From Myrica gale (Eukaryota > Streptophyta > Magnoliopsida > Fagales > Myricaceae), in NCBI GenBank assembly GCA_963930655.1, contig OZ005603.1:15337001-15401000 (forward strand): DNA of 64,000 bases, given 5' to 3'. The notes under the pieces were generated by a model. It saw only the letters and a program-made list of their open reading frames with translations. It searched no databases and was not told where the DNA came from. Shown piece by piece: positions 47,204 through 59,399 of this stretch. How positions within the stretch are numbered: position 1 is the first letter of the stretch; each line of letters opens with the position of its first letter. The translations under genes and the position numbers were made by a program.

Positions 47204-49800
47204 TCAAAGAGTATTTGCATCTAAAAACCCAATATCTATTATAAGATCACGAAATCTATCATTACTCAATGGTTTTGTAAAAATATCAGCTAGTTGATGC
47301 TCAGTACAAATGAAATCGAGTGAGATGCCACCTTTTTGAATACGATCTCTTAGAAAATGATGTCTCACTTCAATGTGTTTAGTCCTAGAGTTTTGAATGA
47401 GATTATTGGACAAATTGATAGCACTAGTGTTATCACATTTAATGGGTATACTATAAAACTCCAGTCCACAATTTTTGAGAGTTTTTTTCTTCCACAACAC
47501 TTGAGCACAACAACTGTCGGCCACTATGTATTCTGCTTCGGTTGTTGATAATGCAATCGAGTTTTGTTTCTTGCTACTCCAAGAAACTAAATATGAACCT
47601 ATGAAATGACAAGTATCACTAGTACTTTATCTACCGACTTTGCACCCGGCAAAGTCGGCATCGGAATAACGTACTAGGTTCATGTGAGTGTCTCTAGGAT
47701 ACCAAAAAATTCTTTTTACGGTAGATGAGATTCTTTAGTATGTGCTTGAAATCTTGCACATAAGCACACACAAAACATAATATTCGGCCTACTAGCCATC
47801 AAATAGATTAGAGCTCCAATCATACCTCTACATTTGGTTATTTCCACATTTTTATCTTTTTCACCTGCATCAAGCTTTAGCGATGTGCTCTTTGGCGTTT
47901 CCGCCACTTTAAAGTTCTCCATTCCAAATTGTTTGAGTAGATCCTTTGTATACTTGGCTTGGTTTACGAAGATTTCTTCTTTGGATTGCTTGATTTGTAG
48001 TCCAAAGAAGAAGTTGAGCACACCCATCATACTCATATCAAACTCTTCATGCATAAATTTAAAAAATTCTTGACAAATAGAATCATTAGTAGCATCAAAT
48101 ATGATATCATGCACATAAATTTGCACAATTATGATATCATTGTTTTTGGTCTTTGTTAAAAAGTGTGTCAACTTTACCCATGGAAAAATATTTTTCAACT
48201 AGGAAAGTTTTAAGTCTATCATAAGCCTTTTTCGATTTGAATACAAAATTTGGATAAGCTTCATTTTGAAAACATTGTGGTTTTCTACATAGACTTCTTC
48301 CATGATATATTCATTAAAAAAAGCATTTTTCACATCCATTTGGTAAAGCATAAAATTTTTATAGGAAGCAAAGGCCAAAAGCATTCTAATGGATTCCAAA
48401 CGTGCTACGGGTGCATAAGTTTCATCCTAATCAATCACTTCTTCTTGATTATAACCTTTAGCAACTAATTTAACTTTGTTTCTAACAATAGTACCGGGAT
48501 CATCAACCTTGTTCCTAAAGACTCATATTGTGCCAATAATGGTTAGATCCATGGGTCTAGGGACAAGTTCCCAAAGTTGATTTATGTTAAATTAGTTTAA
48601 CTCTTCTTGCATTGCCAAAATCCAACTTTCGTCGTTTTCGGCTTAAAGAAAAGTCTTAGGTTCAATTTGAGACACAAAAGCAAGACGATTACAATTTTTT
48701 CTAAGTGGAGCTCTAGTTCTAGTTCCATGAAAGGGATCGCCAATAATTAACTCTTGAGGGTGACTAGTAGCATACCTCCACTCTTTCAGAAGTTCTTATA
48801 AAGTACCTTCTCCTTGCAACGATTGAATAATTTCTTCACTTGGAGGTTGAGCTTCCTCGTTTTGAGCAGGGTTATCCTTGATTTCGAGTCCTTCCATCTC
48901 CCCCTAAATATATTCAATTTCTTCTCTTGCATTTTTTCTAATATGGATCATTAGATTCATCCAAAAGTGATATGCATTGATTCTTCAACACAAAGAGTCT
49001 TTTTATTATAAACTCTATAAGCTTTGCTTGAATTGGAGTAACCAAGAAAAATTCCAACATCGGTTTTAGAATCAAAGTTTCCAAGGTTGTCTTTGGTATT
49101 TAAAATTTGCAGCCAAAAACTTTGTAATAGTGAATATTGAGTTTTCTATCTTTCCAAAACTCATAAGGAGTTTTCTTCAAAGTAGGTCTCATAGATACTC
49201 TATTCAAAACATAGCAAGAGGTGTTGATGGCCTTAGCCCAAAAATATTTTGGTAACTTATTTTTATTCAAAATAGTTATTGTCATCTCTTGAATAGTTCT
49301 ATTCTTTCTCTGAACTACCACCATTTTGTGTAGGAGTTCTAGGTGTTGAAAAATTTTCCTCGTAACCAATCATGCTACAAAAAGATTTATACTTTTCATT
49401 TACAAATCCACCACCATGATCGCTTCTAATTGCCACAATGGTGTATCCTTTTTGCGTTTTGCACCCGTTTTAAAAATTTAATGAACTCTTGAATGGTCTT
49501 ATCTTTTGAAGCTAAAAACAAAATACAAGTGAACCTAGAGCATTCATCCATAATTACAATTGCATAGGACTTTCCACCAATATTTTGAGTTCTTGATGGA
49601 CCAAATAAATCCAAATGAAGTAATTTTAGAGGTTTACAAGTTGAAATGAAGTTTTTGGATTTAAAAGAGGTTTTCACTTGTTTTCCCATTTGACAAGCTT
49701 CACAAACTTTGTCTTTTCCAAAATTTAACTTAGGTAGCTCATTCACAAGATCATGCTTAGAGATTTTCAAAATTTGATGCATGCTAGCATGACCTAATCT
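47204..49800 (-). pseudogene. copia pol: integrase, reverse transcriptase, RNase H, broken
   Basis: From upstream to downstream on the minus strand: GAG-pre-integrase HRRLGHASMHQILK (about 49800); integrase with CEACQMGKQ, LLHLDLFGPS and IVIMDECSRF (49710-49530); integrase C-part YFWAKAINTSCYVLNR (49230); reverse transcriptase MDVKNAFFNEYIMEEVYVE (48340-48280) and the catalytic region VQIYVHDIIF (about 48115), where YVDD has become YVHD; then the RNase H end CDNTSAINLSNN and RTKHIEVRHHFLRD, to IGFLDANTL (47204). The stops and frame changes mean it is inactive. Confidence 0.9.
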
Positions 49801-49816
49801 TCTATGTCATAGCCAA

Positions 49817-52800
49817 TATAGCGCCCCTCTCTTTTTCACATGTTTGATGCATATATGATATGATATGATATGATATATATATAAATAAATATTGCTAAGT
49901 GGATTTTTATTGTTTAATTTATTACCTCCTTGAGCTTACATTTACTTTTTTTGTTAGTATAATTGTTTTGCCCATTTTTAATACTTTTAAATTTCAATTA
50001 TGTGATTGCATTCGTTGTTATATAATTTATCATTTAGCTTGATACTTAGTTTTATTTCATTAGTAACTACAATAGGGGGCTTTAATTTTATTAAGAGTCT
50101 TTCATAATGATATTTTTAATTTTATCTCTTGTTTTATATTCATAGTAATTAGCATGTTTTACATTTTATTAAATCCCATAAGCCTAAAGTCAACTCTTGT
50201 GTACTTAAATAATTTGCTTATAATCTTACAATTACTTTGGTAATTAATGTTCTTCACTTTTATATCTTAATACTTAATGTCTACATTTTTGCATTAATTG
50301 TTTTGATGCTCTAGGCATCTCCGAACAATGTATAAAAGGTAACTACCCTCCTTTTGTGCATGCGTTTGGCGTTGGATGGAGTAGGCCAATTGGTGGGCAT
50401 CTTGTTATTTTGGAAGATTTTGTTTGTGTTAATGAGTGCTTAGAGAAAGTGTGTAAACCACATGGCAAATTCTACCTTAGTGCCGCCCATATCACCCTAT
50501 CCCCATGTTTGCTTCTTTTTGCTGATCTCTAGCTCATGATTGCTTAGGTATATGATAGGTGGCATGTTAACGTTTTAACTAGAGTTAAACCTATCCATTT
50601 AAAGCCTAACCTGATTCATGTGACCTTTTGTTCCCTTGGAATTATCGGCTTAGAGTGTGAATAGAGAGAGAGAGGGTCGTGTGAGGCTTCCAACTGAGGA
50701 AGAAGACGAGGAAGAAGAAGAAGAAGAAAGGAAGAAGCAAAGAGGAGGAAGAGAAAAGAAAAATAAATAACTTATATGGTAAGCCATGTAGGGCTTTCAG
50801 CCATGGGAGAAAAACCTCTCCCATAAGCTTTTCTCTTTTTTCTTGCATGTCTACCCTTTAATATTGGTGGCTAAACGTGGATCTGGATTTAAGAAAAATC
50901 TTGGAGGTTCATCATCTCAAAGCAAGTCAAGAGATAAGGGTGACTAGAGACTTGTTGTCCATGGGGATTGGGATCTTTGTTGGTGATTTATTGGGGGGGA
51001 ACTACTGTGAAGGCCACGGGTTTGGGGTTGGATGATAGCTTAGGTGGTTTCTTTTGTAAAATGGATGCATGCATGTGGATAGATGAAGAAGAAATGGGAA
51101 TGGGGAGAGTCATTTGGCTGATTGCACCTCTCGTGCTTTTTATTTTTGTGTTTCGGGTCTCTCTTGGCATTTAGGTGTTTTGGATGTCTTGCATGTTGAA
51201 TATATAATTACAAGAAGGGAGCTAGTGACTTAGAAGAGTCACAGGTTACACTTGAAAGGAGGAAGTTTCATGCATGTTTGATTTCTTTTATGAACTTGAT
51301 CATGTTGCTTGCTTTTACAGTTTTTGTATACCATGTTTAAGAATTTGAACATGTGCAATGAAAGATCATGATTCATAGAAAAAGAGAGGCACGACAGTGC
51401 CCTATGATCAACGTTCTTGGAGCCTTAAGGGCTGGAAAAATATAAGATGAATGGCATATGTCCTTTGTGGGAATGCATGAAGTTTTTGAAAAAGGAAAAC
51501 TAGCAAAGGTGTTTTTTTCTATGGAGACGTGTTACTTACATCCATATCTGGATGTATTTTGTTGTAATAAAAATAATCCATCCACATAAGTACACATTCG
51601 TTGGCATTTTAAGTCAAGAGGAAAATATGCATGTAAAAATAGGGTACCCGATAGCTTAAAGATTTTTTCTAGTAAGTACAGATTTTATTTTGACTCCAAA
51701 CTGTTCAGATATGAAGTTTACTAATTATAGGTATTACACTAAAAATTTCAACTAAATTGGATAAGTGTAAATGACCAAAATGCCCTTGGGAGCACCTGGG
51801 GGCAGTTTTGGCATTTTGGAAAAAGATAGGGCTAAAAAGGTCTAGGACCAGAATTGACACTTATGATTATTGTTGACCTAAATTAAGGAACTAGAAAGTA
51901 GAACCACAAATTAATTAACATGAGGCCCAAAACACAAGGCCTAATGTGAATAAAACCGGCCTATTAGGTTTAGTATGATTTTAATCAATTAATCAAAATG
52001 GTACTTACATAAAAATCTTTTAGTAATATTAAAATCTGTAGGATGTCATTTAAATGCATACTTAGTATCAAGTGACTAAAAATGGATTAATTTTTAAGGT
52101 AGTGAACTTAAGACATGCAAGTTCACGTTTTTATATTAATAAGTTTAGAAGCTAAATTGTAAACTTGCTCATATTTCTCTTTTAATTGTTCAAATGTCGG
52201 TTAAAATTTTATTTTGTTATGTGTCACCCATTGATCGTTCTTGGTAAATTGATTATCAATGATACATGTTGCATCAACATATCATGGGTATGAGATTCTG
52301 TTGACCGAGATGACCGAAATAAAACGCATACCTAGAGGTGGTCCTAAGATCGGGTGACCATACCGCTCACAGGGGGATAGTGCAAGCCAAACTGAGAGGA
52401 TAGTGGTTGGTATCCCTTGGCGATGGAAAAATGCAGGCCCGATCGGGTCCTGGTGCTTGGGCACGGGATAATCCTAGAGGAGATTAAGGACGAACAACCC
52501 AGACTCTCGGGGTTAAACAGAGTGAAGAAATGACACCTCTACCAACCAGAAAATGAAAGAAGAAAAAGAAAGTGAAATGAGCGAGAAACGGATGCATTCA
52601 TTCTACATTGGATCACTTATACCACATTGATTAATTTCTTATGGATATTGCCCTGTGATTGATTATGCTTTAATTTTGTTACTTCGGTTTTATATCGCTG
52701 CATGTTTTGTTACTCTATCCCCCCTTACTGAGTCAGTAGGATTCACCCATTTTATTTGTTTATTATTTTGTATGTACTGTGGCGGTCATCGGACCTGACA

Positions 52801-53640
52801 GATGAAGACATTTATGAGCGAGCAGATCTTGGATTTTGACTTGCACATTCTAGTTATTATGATCTAGACATATATTACAGATACCCTTGAGGTATACATG
52901 GGTACGAGCCCAATGGTACCTCAGAGGTCCACCCTTGTCCCCTTTTCCCCGCGTGGAAGACTTCGGGCTGGTAGATGTAGATCCAGCCCTTCGTCACATT
53001 GTTCCTCCTCCACCGGAACCGCCAACGGAAGGCACCGAAGAGATGGTGTATATAGACCTGACCTCCGACACCGAGCCGAAGGACTAGCTGACTTTAGCAG
53101 TTTGTCACTCTTTTGGTTAGTTTGAGATCAGTCAGTTGCTCACAGACATTGTAGTACGAAAAACTTTAGATAGCTTTCGTTTTAGTAGTTTCTTCTCCTT
53201 ACTTTTGTAATCCTCATGAAGGATGTTTGTAAAAGAGAAGACTTCATGATCTTAGTGAAATCATGTATTTACACTTTCAAAAATATTCTTATTCCATTTA
53301 TTTTCCTATGCCATATTTGATTTTATTTTTCTTAACTTTCATTTTATTTTCTAATCTCATTTCCTTAATTAATTCATTTTATTGCCCTTATTCAATTTAG
53401 AGCTTTTAACTTCTAAAATTATTTGAACGTCGCCTTTCGTTAAGTAAAATCCCTGAAAATATTACTTTTTCTTCCTTAATGTATTCTTAAGTTCAAAACA
53501 AATTGCAATTAAACGTTTCCTCTAAGCTTTTTCAAAGTCATTCACCAGGACTTTATAGGATCAATTCGTGTCGTAATCCTCGCTTTGATATCATCACTAT
53601 AGGTGAGTCTAGGGGGTAAGTACTAGCACGGGGCGTGACA
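49817..53640 (+). mobile_element. 3.8-kb solo LTR in the Sirevirus pol
   Basis: The left end is TATAGCGCCCC (a degraded TGTAGCGCCCC) and the right end CACGGGGCGTGACA. The flanks are GCCAA (49812-49816) and ACCAA (53641-53645), a 5-bp duplication with one mismatch. The right end and internal blocks (CTTACTGAGTCAG at about 52730; ACCCAGACTCTCGGGGTTAA at 52498) match the reverse complement of the tubulin-intron element. It separates the copia protease (53662-54024) from the pre-integrase domain (49800), which confirms it as an insertion. No coding domains. Confidence 0.85.
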
Positions 53641-53661
53641 ACCAACTATTATTTACATTGA

Positions 53662-54024
53662 TCACAAGACATTAATTATCCACACAACATTTTGATCAAT
53701 GTCAATTTTATACACATTTGGATTCCTATGGCCAATAAACAATAATTTACCATCTATGACATTTTCAATAAAGCATCGAGAAGATTCAAAGACAACTCTG
53801 TAACTTTTATCACAAAGTTGACTAATACTAAGCAAGTTATGCTTCAATTTATCAACTAATAGGGCATTTTCAATTGTAAGAAGGGCGTTACCACTGATAT
53901 TGCCTATACAAATGATTTTCCCTTTGGAATTGTCGCCAAAAGTTACATTTCCACCTTTGATGGTTGATAGGCTTAACAATCTTGATGGGTCACCGGTCAT
54001 GTGTCTTGAGCAACTACTATCCAA
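53662..54024 (-). pseudogene. copia protease segment of the Sirevirus
   Basis: Read on the minus strand, the frame begins MDSSCSRHMTGD, where DSSCSRHMTG is the usual copia protease start (here with D-S-S in place of D-S-G). It continues with VTFGDNSKGKI and LLSISQLCD, ending near NVYKIDID before the nested LTR. In the family this aspartic protease cuts the polyprotein. Confidence 0.85.
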
Positions 54025-54051
54025 GAACCAACTATTGCATTTCTTTCTTAT

Positions 54052-56085
54052 TTAATCATTATCATCTTCTAGAGCCATGAAGCACATGTTTGCAATTCCT
54101 CCCTGAACTTCTTCTTCAGAGAAACTTGAATCGCTATCTTCCCAAGTAGCTTTCATAACTTTCTTTTTATATTTGAGAAGTGGGCAATCCGCCTTTATAT
54201 GATTGGATTTCTTGCACTTGTAGCAAGTAATGTGGTCTTTCTTGTTGTCCATCTTTGGCTCTTCTCTCTTGAAATCTTTGAAGTTCTTCCTTCCTTGCTT
54301 TTTCTTGAGGAAGTTTTTAAAATTCCTTGTCATGAGTGTTATATCTCCATCTCCAATTTCATCATCATCTTCTTCTAACTCAACTACGGTGGATTTTAAT
54401 GCTATGCTTTTCCTTTTTGAATTTTCCTCCTCATGGTGATTTCGTGAATCATGATAGATACAATAAGCTCTTCCAAATGCAATTTGGTGAGGTCATTTGC
54501 TTCTTGAATAGCAGTGACTTTGGCTTCCCAAGTCTTTAGTAGTCACTTAAGAACTTTTCACACCAAATCGGAGTTAATGTACAATTTTCTAAGAGCATAC
54601 ATTTACAATATTAGTAAATCTAGTAAGCATGTCACCAATATTTTCTTCTGGTTTCATTTTAAACATTTCATAGCTATGAACTAGCATGTTTATCTTATAT
54701 TCTTTCACTTGATTCGTACCTTCATGAGTAATTTTTAATGTCAAATTTTGTTAGTGTATTTTTATATGGCCAAATTTCCGTGTCAAAATATGTCTTGATC
54801 GAGTTGTACTTTTGGTCCCCACATTTGTTCAAGAGTTAGAGTTGATGGTCTGTCCATAGTCTTCATCACGTTCAACCAGCGTTCAACAAGCGCTCGAGCG
54901 TCATTGGAAAAATTCATACAGAGTCATCACGTTCAACCAGCGTTAGACAAGCACTCAAGCGACCTTTGAAAAAATACAAACAGAGTCACAGCGTTTGACC
55001 ATCGTTAGATCAGCGTTTGACGAGCGTTTGACAGAAAAAACATAGCGTTTGACCAGCGATCGAACCGAGCTTGAGCGACTTCCGGCGAATTTCAAAAATA
55101 CCTGAATTTTTGGAATTTCCTTTTGAAATGTTAGGAAACTCTACTAGGTTTTGTGGGAGGCCGTCCTAAAGGTTATTGAGGCTTTCATTGAGCAAACTAG
55201 TGCCTCATTCCTTCAGAGAAAAACCTGAGAAGATTTGTGCTTCAAGATCTATGAGTTTTTCTCTATTCTTCCATCAAATATCTTTGTAACCTTAATGGTG
55301 TTGAAGGCATTCTGAAGAACAAGACTATTCGGTGAATAATCCATAAGAAGAACCTCAAAGGTTTGAGGGGAATGTCGTACACAGCGGGTCTAATCAGGGA
55401 GGCTTAGATTATTACATCAGGGTTGTCAGAGTCAAGCAACTAGGGGTTGCCCGTGTCTGAATCACTGTTTATAAGGTTTTCTTTTTAGTGAATTGTAGGT
55501 GGCTACTAGCCCAGAGTGATTTTTCCTTTGAATGGTATTTCAAAGGCTTTCCACTTCGTCACCAAATTCTTGTCTCTTTGTGTGATTGATATTTATTTTA
55601 TTATTTCACTGCATATATATTTTGTTGATTGATTATTCAGATCTAGACTCAAGAATTTTAGGACTTATTCTAAAATTTTTATTGAATTTTTAAATAATGG
55701 GGAGACATCTATTCTACCCCTATAGGTGTTAATAGGGTCTATACAAGATTTTTCAAATTTCTTTTGCACTATCACAAGTAGATATTCCATTGAATTCGTT
55801 TCTCTCTACAGCACAATAAAGAATTTGCATTGCTCTAGCATTTATAGAAATCTTCTTTTTGTCCTCATCGATATACTCATTAATGGTCTTAGGGACAATT
55901 TTCTCATCTACGACTTTCATAGTATAGTGAGGTCCATTCAAAACACAAAGTCATAAATCATATTCAATGGATTGAAAATAAATTTTCATCCTTGTTTTTC
56001 AATAGGTGTAATCAATTCCATTGAAAGAAGGAGATCTATATATTGAGAGTCCCTCACCATGAGACTTGTTACTTGAAGTTGTCAT
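54052..56085 (-). pseudogene. Sirevirus gag, interrupted by an LTR
   Basis: The start codon is probably at 56085 (MTTSSNKSHGEGLSIYRSPS). The next part (about 55941-55756) has LNGPHYTMKVVDEKIVPK and ERNEFNGISTCDSAKEI. After the LTR at 54749-55755 the frame resumes with KITHEGTNQVKE, MLVHSYEMFKMKPEENI and FTNIVN. It ends with a zinc knuckle CYKCKKSNHIKADC (about 54225) and an acidic tail. In-frame stops occur around the junction and elsewhere. Gag forms the particle shell in this family. Confidence 0.85.
54749..55755 (+). mobile_element. solo LTR (1.0 kb) with CTCGAG array in the Sirevirus gag
   Basis: It starts TGTTAGTGTATTTTTATATGG-like and ends ATTTTTCA, and a 5-bp duplication AATTT (54744-54748 and 55756-55760) flanks it. 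It is homologous to the truncated LTR at 62881-64000. An array at about 54870-55075 has words TTCAAC/CTCGAG at 54871, 54882 and 54893, 11 bp apart. No coding sequence. Confidence 0.85.
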
Positions 56086-56126
56086 TCTAACTCAAGATTA
56101 TTAAATCTTGCTAAAGTGAGTATCAT

Positions 56127-56139
56127 GATCTGATACCAA
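56127..56139 (-). other. primer binding site of the Sirevirus (tRNA-Met type)
   Basis: The minus strand reads TTGGTATCAGATC between the LTR end (GATTACA) and the gag start. Confidence 0.75.
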
Positions 56140-56140
56140 T

Positions 56141-56700
56141 TGTAATCCCTAGTATTAAAGCAACCCAAGAGGGGGTGAATTGGGTTTCAAAACTTTTTCG
56201 AAACTCACCCGTAAGAAAGTGTTTGTTAGCTACAAATCTCACAAATAGAATCAATTGCAATAAAGGATTAAACACAAGAATATATATTGCAACTCAAATA
56301 TGCAAATAAAACTTATAACAATAAACTAGTACCACAATGTAAGGAAATAAGAGAAGAGAAGCAAACATATGATTTTTAGGTTGTTTGGCAAACCTGCCTA
56401 CATTCACCCCTCAAGCTCCTTTTCCGAGCCTTGAGGTTTCTCCACTATGCTCCCTTCAACTAAGGGAAAAGTTTCCTTACACTTGACTATGAGAAACACC
56501 TCTTCAAGCGTCAAGAACTAGCTTAGGAACAAACTTCTCCAAACTCATTCTTTCGATGAACAATTCTCACCGAAAAGAAACAGGAGAATCACTCTCTTAG
56601 AAGTGTATAAGGATGAACGAAAATGCCTACTAAAACTCTCTTGATGGAGTAGATGTTACAATGAAATATTTCTATCTCTTAGGCTTCACACAATAACAAG
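56141..56700 (-). repeat. 5' LTR fragment of the Sirevirus
   Basis: On the minus strand it ends with CACCCCCTCTTGGGTTGC...GATTACA just before the primer site. It is abruptly truncated at about 56700, where Tat gypsy sequence begins. It matches the 3' LTR. Confidence 0.8.
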
Positions 56701-56702
56701 GG

Positions 56703-57525
56703 GTTTAGTTATAGCTGCAGAAGTTGACAAGTTATTGGAGGTTGGATTTATAAGAGAAGTAGCCTATCCTTACTGGTTAGCTAATGTAGTCTTGGTTCCT
56801 AAGTCTAAAATGGCGGATGTGTGAAGATTTTACTGACCTTAATAAGGCCTACCCGAAAGATAGTTATCCTTTGCATAGGATTGACATGTTAGTTTACTCC
56901 ACGGTTGAGCATGAGTTCCTTTCTTTCCTAGATGCATTTTCGCATTACAACCAAATAAAATGCACCCCGCAGATCAAGAAAATGCTGGTGCTACCTACCA
57001 GAGATTGGGGAACTCAATGTTTAAAAAGAAAATTGGTAGAAATATGGAGGTTTATGTCGATGGCATGCTTGTGAAAAGCAAACAAATGGAGGGGCACCTT
57101 AAAGATCTGGCTGAGACCTTTGATACCAAAGGTCGTTATGACATGAAGTTAAACCCTGCTAAATGTGCTTTCGGTGTATCTTCAGGAAAGTTCTTAGGAT
57201 TCATGGTTTCGGAGAGAGTGATAGAGGCTAACCCTAAAAAGATTGAAACAGTCTTACATCTTAGGTCGCCTACCAATTGAAAGGAATTGCAGACTAACCC
57301 TAAATCGTTGCCTACCTTTATTCGGGATCTTCAAGTAAACCTTTGTTTGGGATGAGGAATGTACCTAGCCTTTAGAATCACTCAAGATGTATTTGTCTCA
57401 ACCTTCTATTCTTAGTCGGCTCGTGCCTGGCGAGTTGTTGTATATGTATTTATTTGCTATTGAGTATTATGTAAGCTCAGTCCTAGTCTGGGAAGAATAA
57501 AAGTTTCAGAAGCCAGTGTATCGGT
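56703..57525 (+). pseudogene. Tat-type Ty3/gypsy reverse transcriptase and RNase H fragment
   Basis: The plus strand reads EVDKLLEVGFIREVAYPYWL, then LANVVLVPKSK, then DFTDLNKAYPKDSYPLHRID (57-kb region). The catalytic region is VYVDGMLVKSKQMEGHL, with the second Asp of YVDD replaced by Gly. LNPAKCAFGVSSGKFLGF follows, then the start of RNase H. Frameshifts are present near 56820 and 56990. The sequence is typical of Tat/Ogre-type gypsy elements. It begins abruptly at about 56703 and breaks off near 57525. Confidence 0.85.
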
Positions 57526-57640
57526 ATAGCTTACTATGTTCATGTGAGCGTCTCTAGTATACCGAAAAATTCTTTTTACGGTAGATAAGATTCTTTAGGA
57601 CATGCTTGAAATCTTGCACATAAGCACACACATAACCCTA
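57526..57640 (-). repeat. fragment of Sirevirus RNase H joined to the Tat fragment
   Basis: This roughly 110-bp stretch matches 47660-47775 of the Sirevirus nearly base for base (for example AATTCTTTTTACGGTAGAT, then CTTGAAATCTTGCACATAAG). It is fused directly to the Tat RNase H without any element end. Confidence 0.8.
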
Positions 57641-57659
57641 GTTAATCACCCAACAAAAT

Positions 57660-58330
57660 AGGGGGCTACTGGTGGAGGAGGAATTTTTCCCTTATTACAA
57701 AAGCCCATAGTCTGAGGCCCAAAATAGTGAGGTCAGTGTTAGCCCATCCGATGTAGTATGTGCATCACGATGATTGGAGGGCCATAAAAAAACCTTACAT
57801 CTATGCTTTATTGGGTAAAGAAGCTGACGTAAGAAATTATGATTATTCTCTGTATATTGACTAAATGATAGGCGAAAAGGTAGAAATGAAAGGAAAAGGG
57901 GCAGTTGATTCAAGCCGTCCTGGAGGAGACTGATTCTGACAACACTGACCTTCGATAAACGGTGGATAGGATGGAAAAGGTCTGAAGGGTGATAAGGCTC
58001 GGGGGAACAATAAGGCCAAAGCCCAACAAAGCCCCCAGTTCAGACAGTGAAAATGGGGTATAAGTAAAGAAAGAGGAAAAAAGAAAAGGTACGCACAATT
58101 TACTCTCAAACTCTCTCACTAATAACAAAAACTAGAAAATAAAAGATATTAGACAATGATGACTAACAAAGGCATCAGAGAAATCCCTCTACGAGGAGGA
58201 CTCTGAGTTCTAGTGTGTTTATTTTGCTTGCAGTAGGAATGAAGGAGTATTTGGACCTTTCGACCCATCTCAAGTGCTGGACTTTAAGTCTAGCTCCCTC
58301 GGGTTCTTGTCCAGCGGACGTTTTGATAGG
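57660..58330 (+). repeat. probable Tat LTR start and body
   Basis: It follows a purine tract AATAGGGGGCTACTGG and starts TGGTGGAGGAGG, the usual junction of Tat elements. CTCTCTCACTAATAAC and TTTGCTTGCAGTAGGAATG are seen further on. I could not place its end. Confidence 0.55.
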
Positions 58331-58737
58331 CCTGTTAAAAATGGCTTCATCAGTAGTAATTAAGCTTTATTTTTAATGAGTTGTACGACCATTGTGGAAA
58401 GAGCCACTTCACCTTTTCTTTACGAGGATAAATACAATTTTTCACCATTTAAGTTTGGAAACTTTCGCACATTTCACCTCAAATTTTGAATTTTGAGACA
58501 TTTCACCCTTGAACTTTAAAGAGTTTGGCACAATACACCAGAAACTCTGAATTTTAAAATATTTCCTACCTGAACTTTCGAAGTTCTGGCATATTGCTCC
58601 ATGCACATAACTTTTTGAAGAGTGATTTTAAATTTATACCTTTAGCTCGTCTTTTTAAGTCGACCCTTTTGTTGAGGGTATAAATATAAAATCACACAAA
58701 AAAAAGAGTTGACGGAAAATTTGACAGTAAGGTGCAA
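58331..58737. repeat. one-sided repeat with 'CACCTGAACTTT' phrases
   Basis: The segment 58435-58735 contains several diverged repeats such as TTTCACC(T/C)...AACTTT and GGCACAATACACC. It resembles one arm of a MULE-type element. The other arm is not evident. No gene. Confidence 0.4.
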
Positions 58738-59390
58738 TGTGTAATTGCAAGGATTAAGGCAACCCAAGAGGTGGATGAATTGGGTATCCAAACTTTTTCG
58801 GTTTTAACCCCCAAAATCTTTTTTGCAAAGTAAAGAATAATTTAGCACAAATATATAAACAAGATTAATGCAATAAGTAAATAAGTGTTAAATCTAAAGA
58901 GTAGGGTTAGAGAAGCAAACACGAGATTTTTAGGTGGTTCGGTCAACCCACCTGCATCCATCCCTCAAGCTCCTTTACCAAGTCTTGAGGTTTTTCCACT
59001 ATCTTCCAAATAGTGTACACTCTAGCTTCCTGGTGCTAGAGAACCTTACAAGTACTTTCTCAGGCTCAACACTCATAACCCAAGTGATTTTTCAGGCTCA
59101 CCACTCACAACCTAACCAAGCTTGAGATATATCATCTCTAAGCTTCTTCTTTAGCGGTCAACCTTACTAAAGGAATCACCTCTTTTGGATAAGAAGATAA
59201 AAGAAATGAACTCTCTCAAAGAGTGGATAATAAAATGAAAAACTCTATCTCTTTGCTTCACACAATGACAAGGATAAGAAAGTCTGATTGGTGTGAATGA
59301 TATGGGAAATACGAAATAAAAATGTTTAAGATCTTTCTCAAGCTATGGAAATGATATGTGGATGTTATCTCTTATTTTTAGATTAATGCA
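58738..59390 (-). repeat. Sirevirus-type LTR fragment
   Basis: The minus strand ends TTGGGTTGCCTTAATCCTTG, matching the LTRs at 32549 and 44439. The upstream limit is unclear, about 59390, where gag-like sequence follows. Confidence 0.7.
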
Positions 59391-59399
59391 AAAAAGTTC

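Larger units (their letters stand above)
44300..56700 (-). mobile_element. Sirevirus-type Ty1/copia retrotransposon, degenerate, with three nested LTRs
   Basis: On the minus strand the order is truncated 5' LTR (56700-56141), Met-type primer site, gag (56085-54052), protease, integrase, reverse transcriptase and RNase H (54024-47204), a third ORF (46755-46197), a polypurine tract (46076-46061) and the 3' LTR (46059-44300, truncated). The GACAAAGGGGGAGA polypurine tract, a third ORF after pol and the domain order are features of Sireviruses (SIRE/Maximus). The nested insertions are at 44439-45643, 49817-53640 and 54749-55755. Stops and frameshifts are frequent. Confidence 0.88.
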
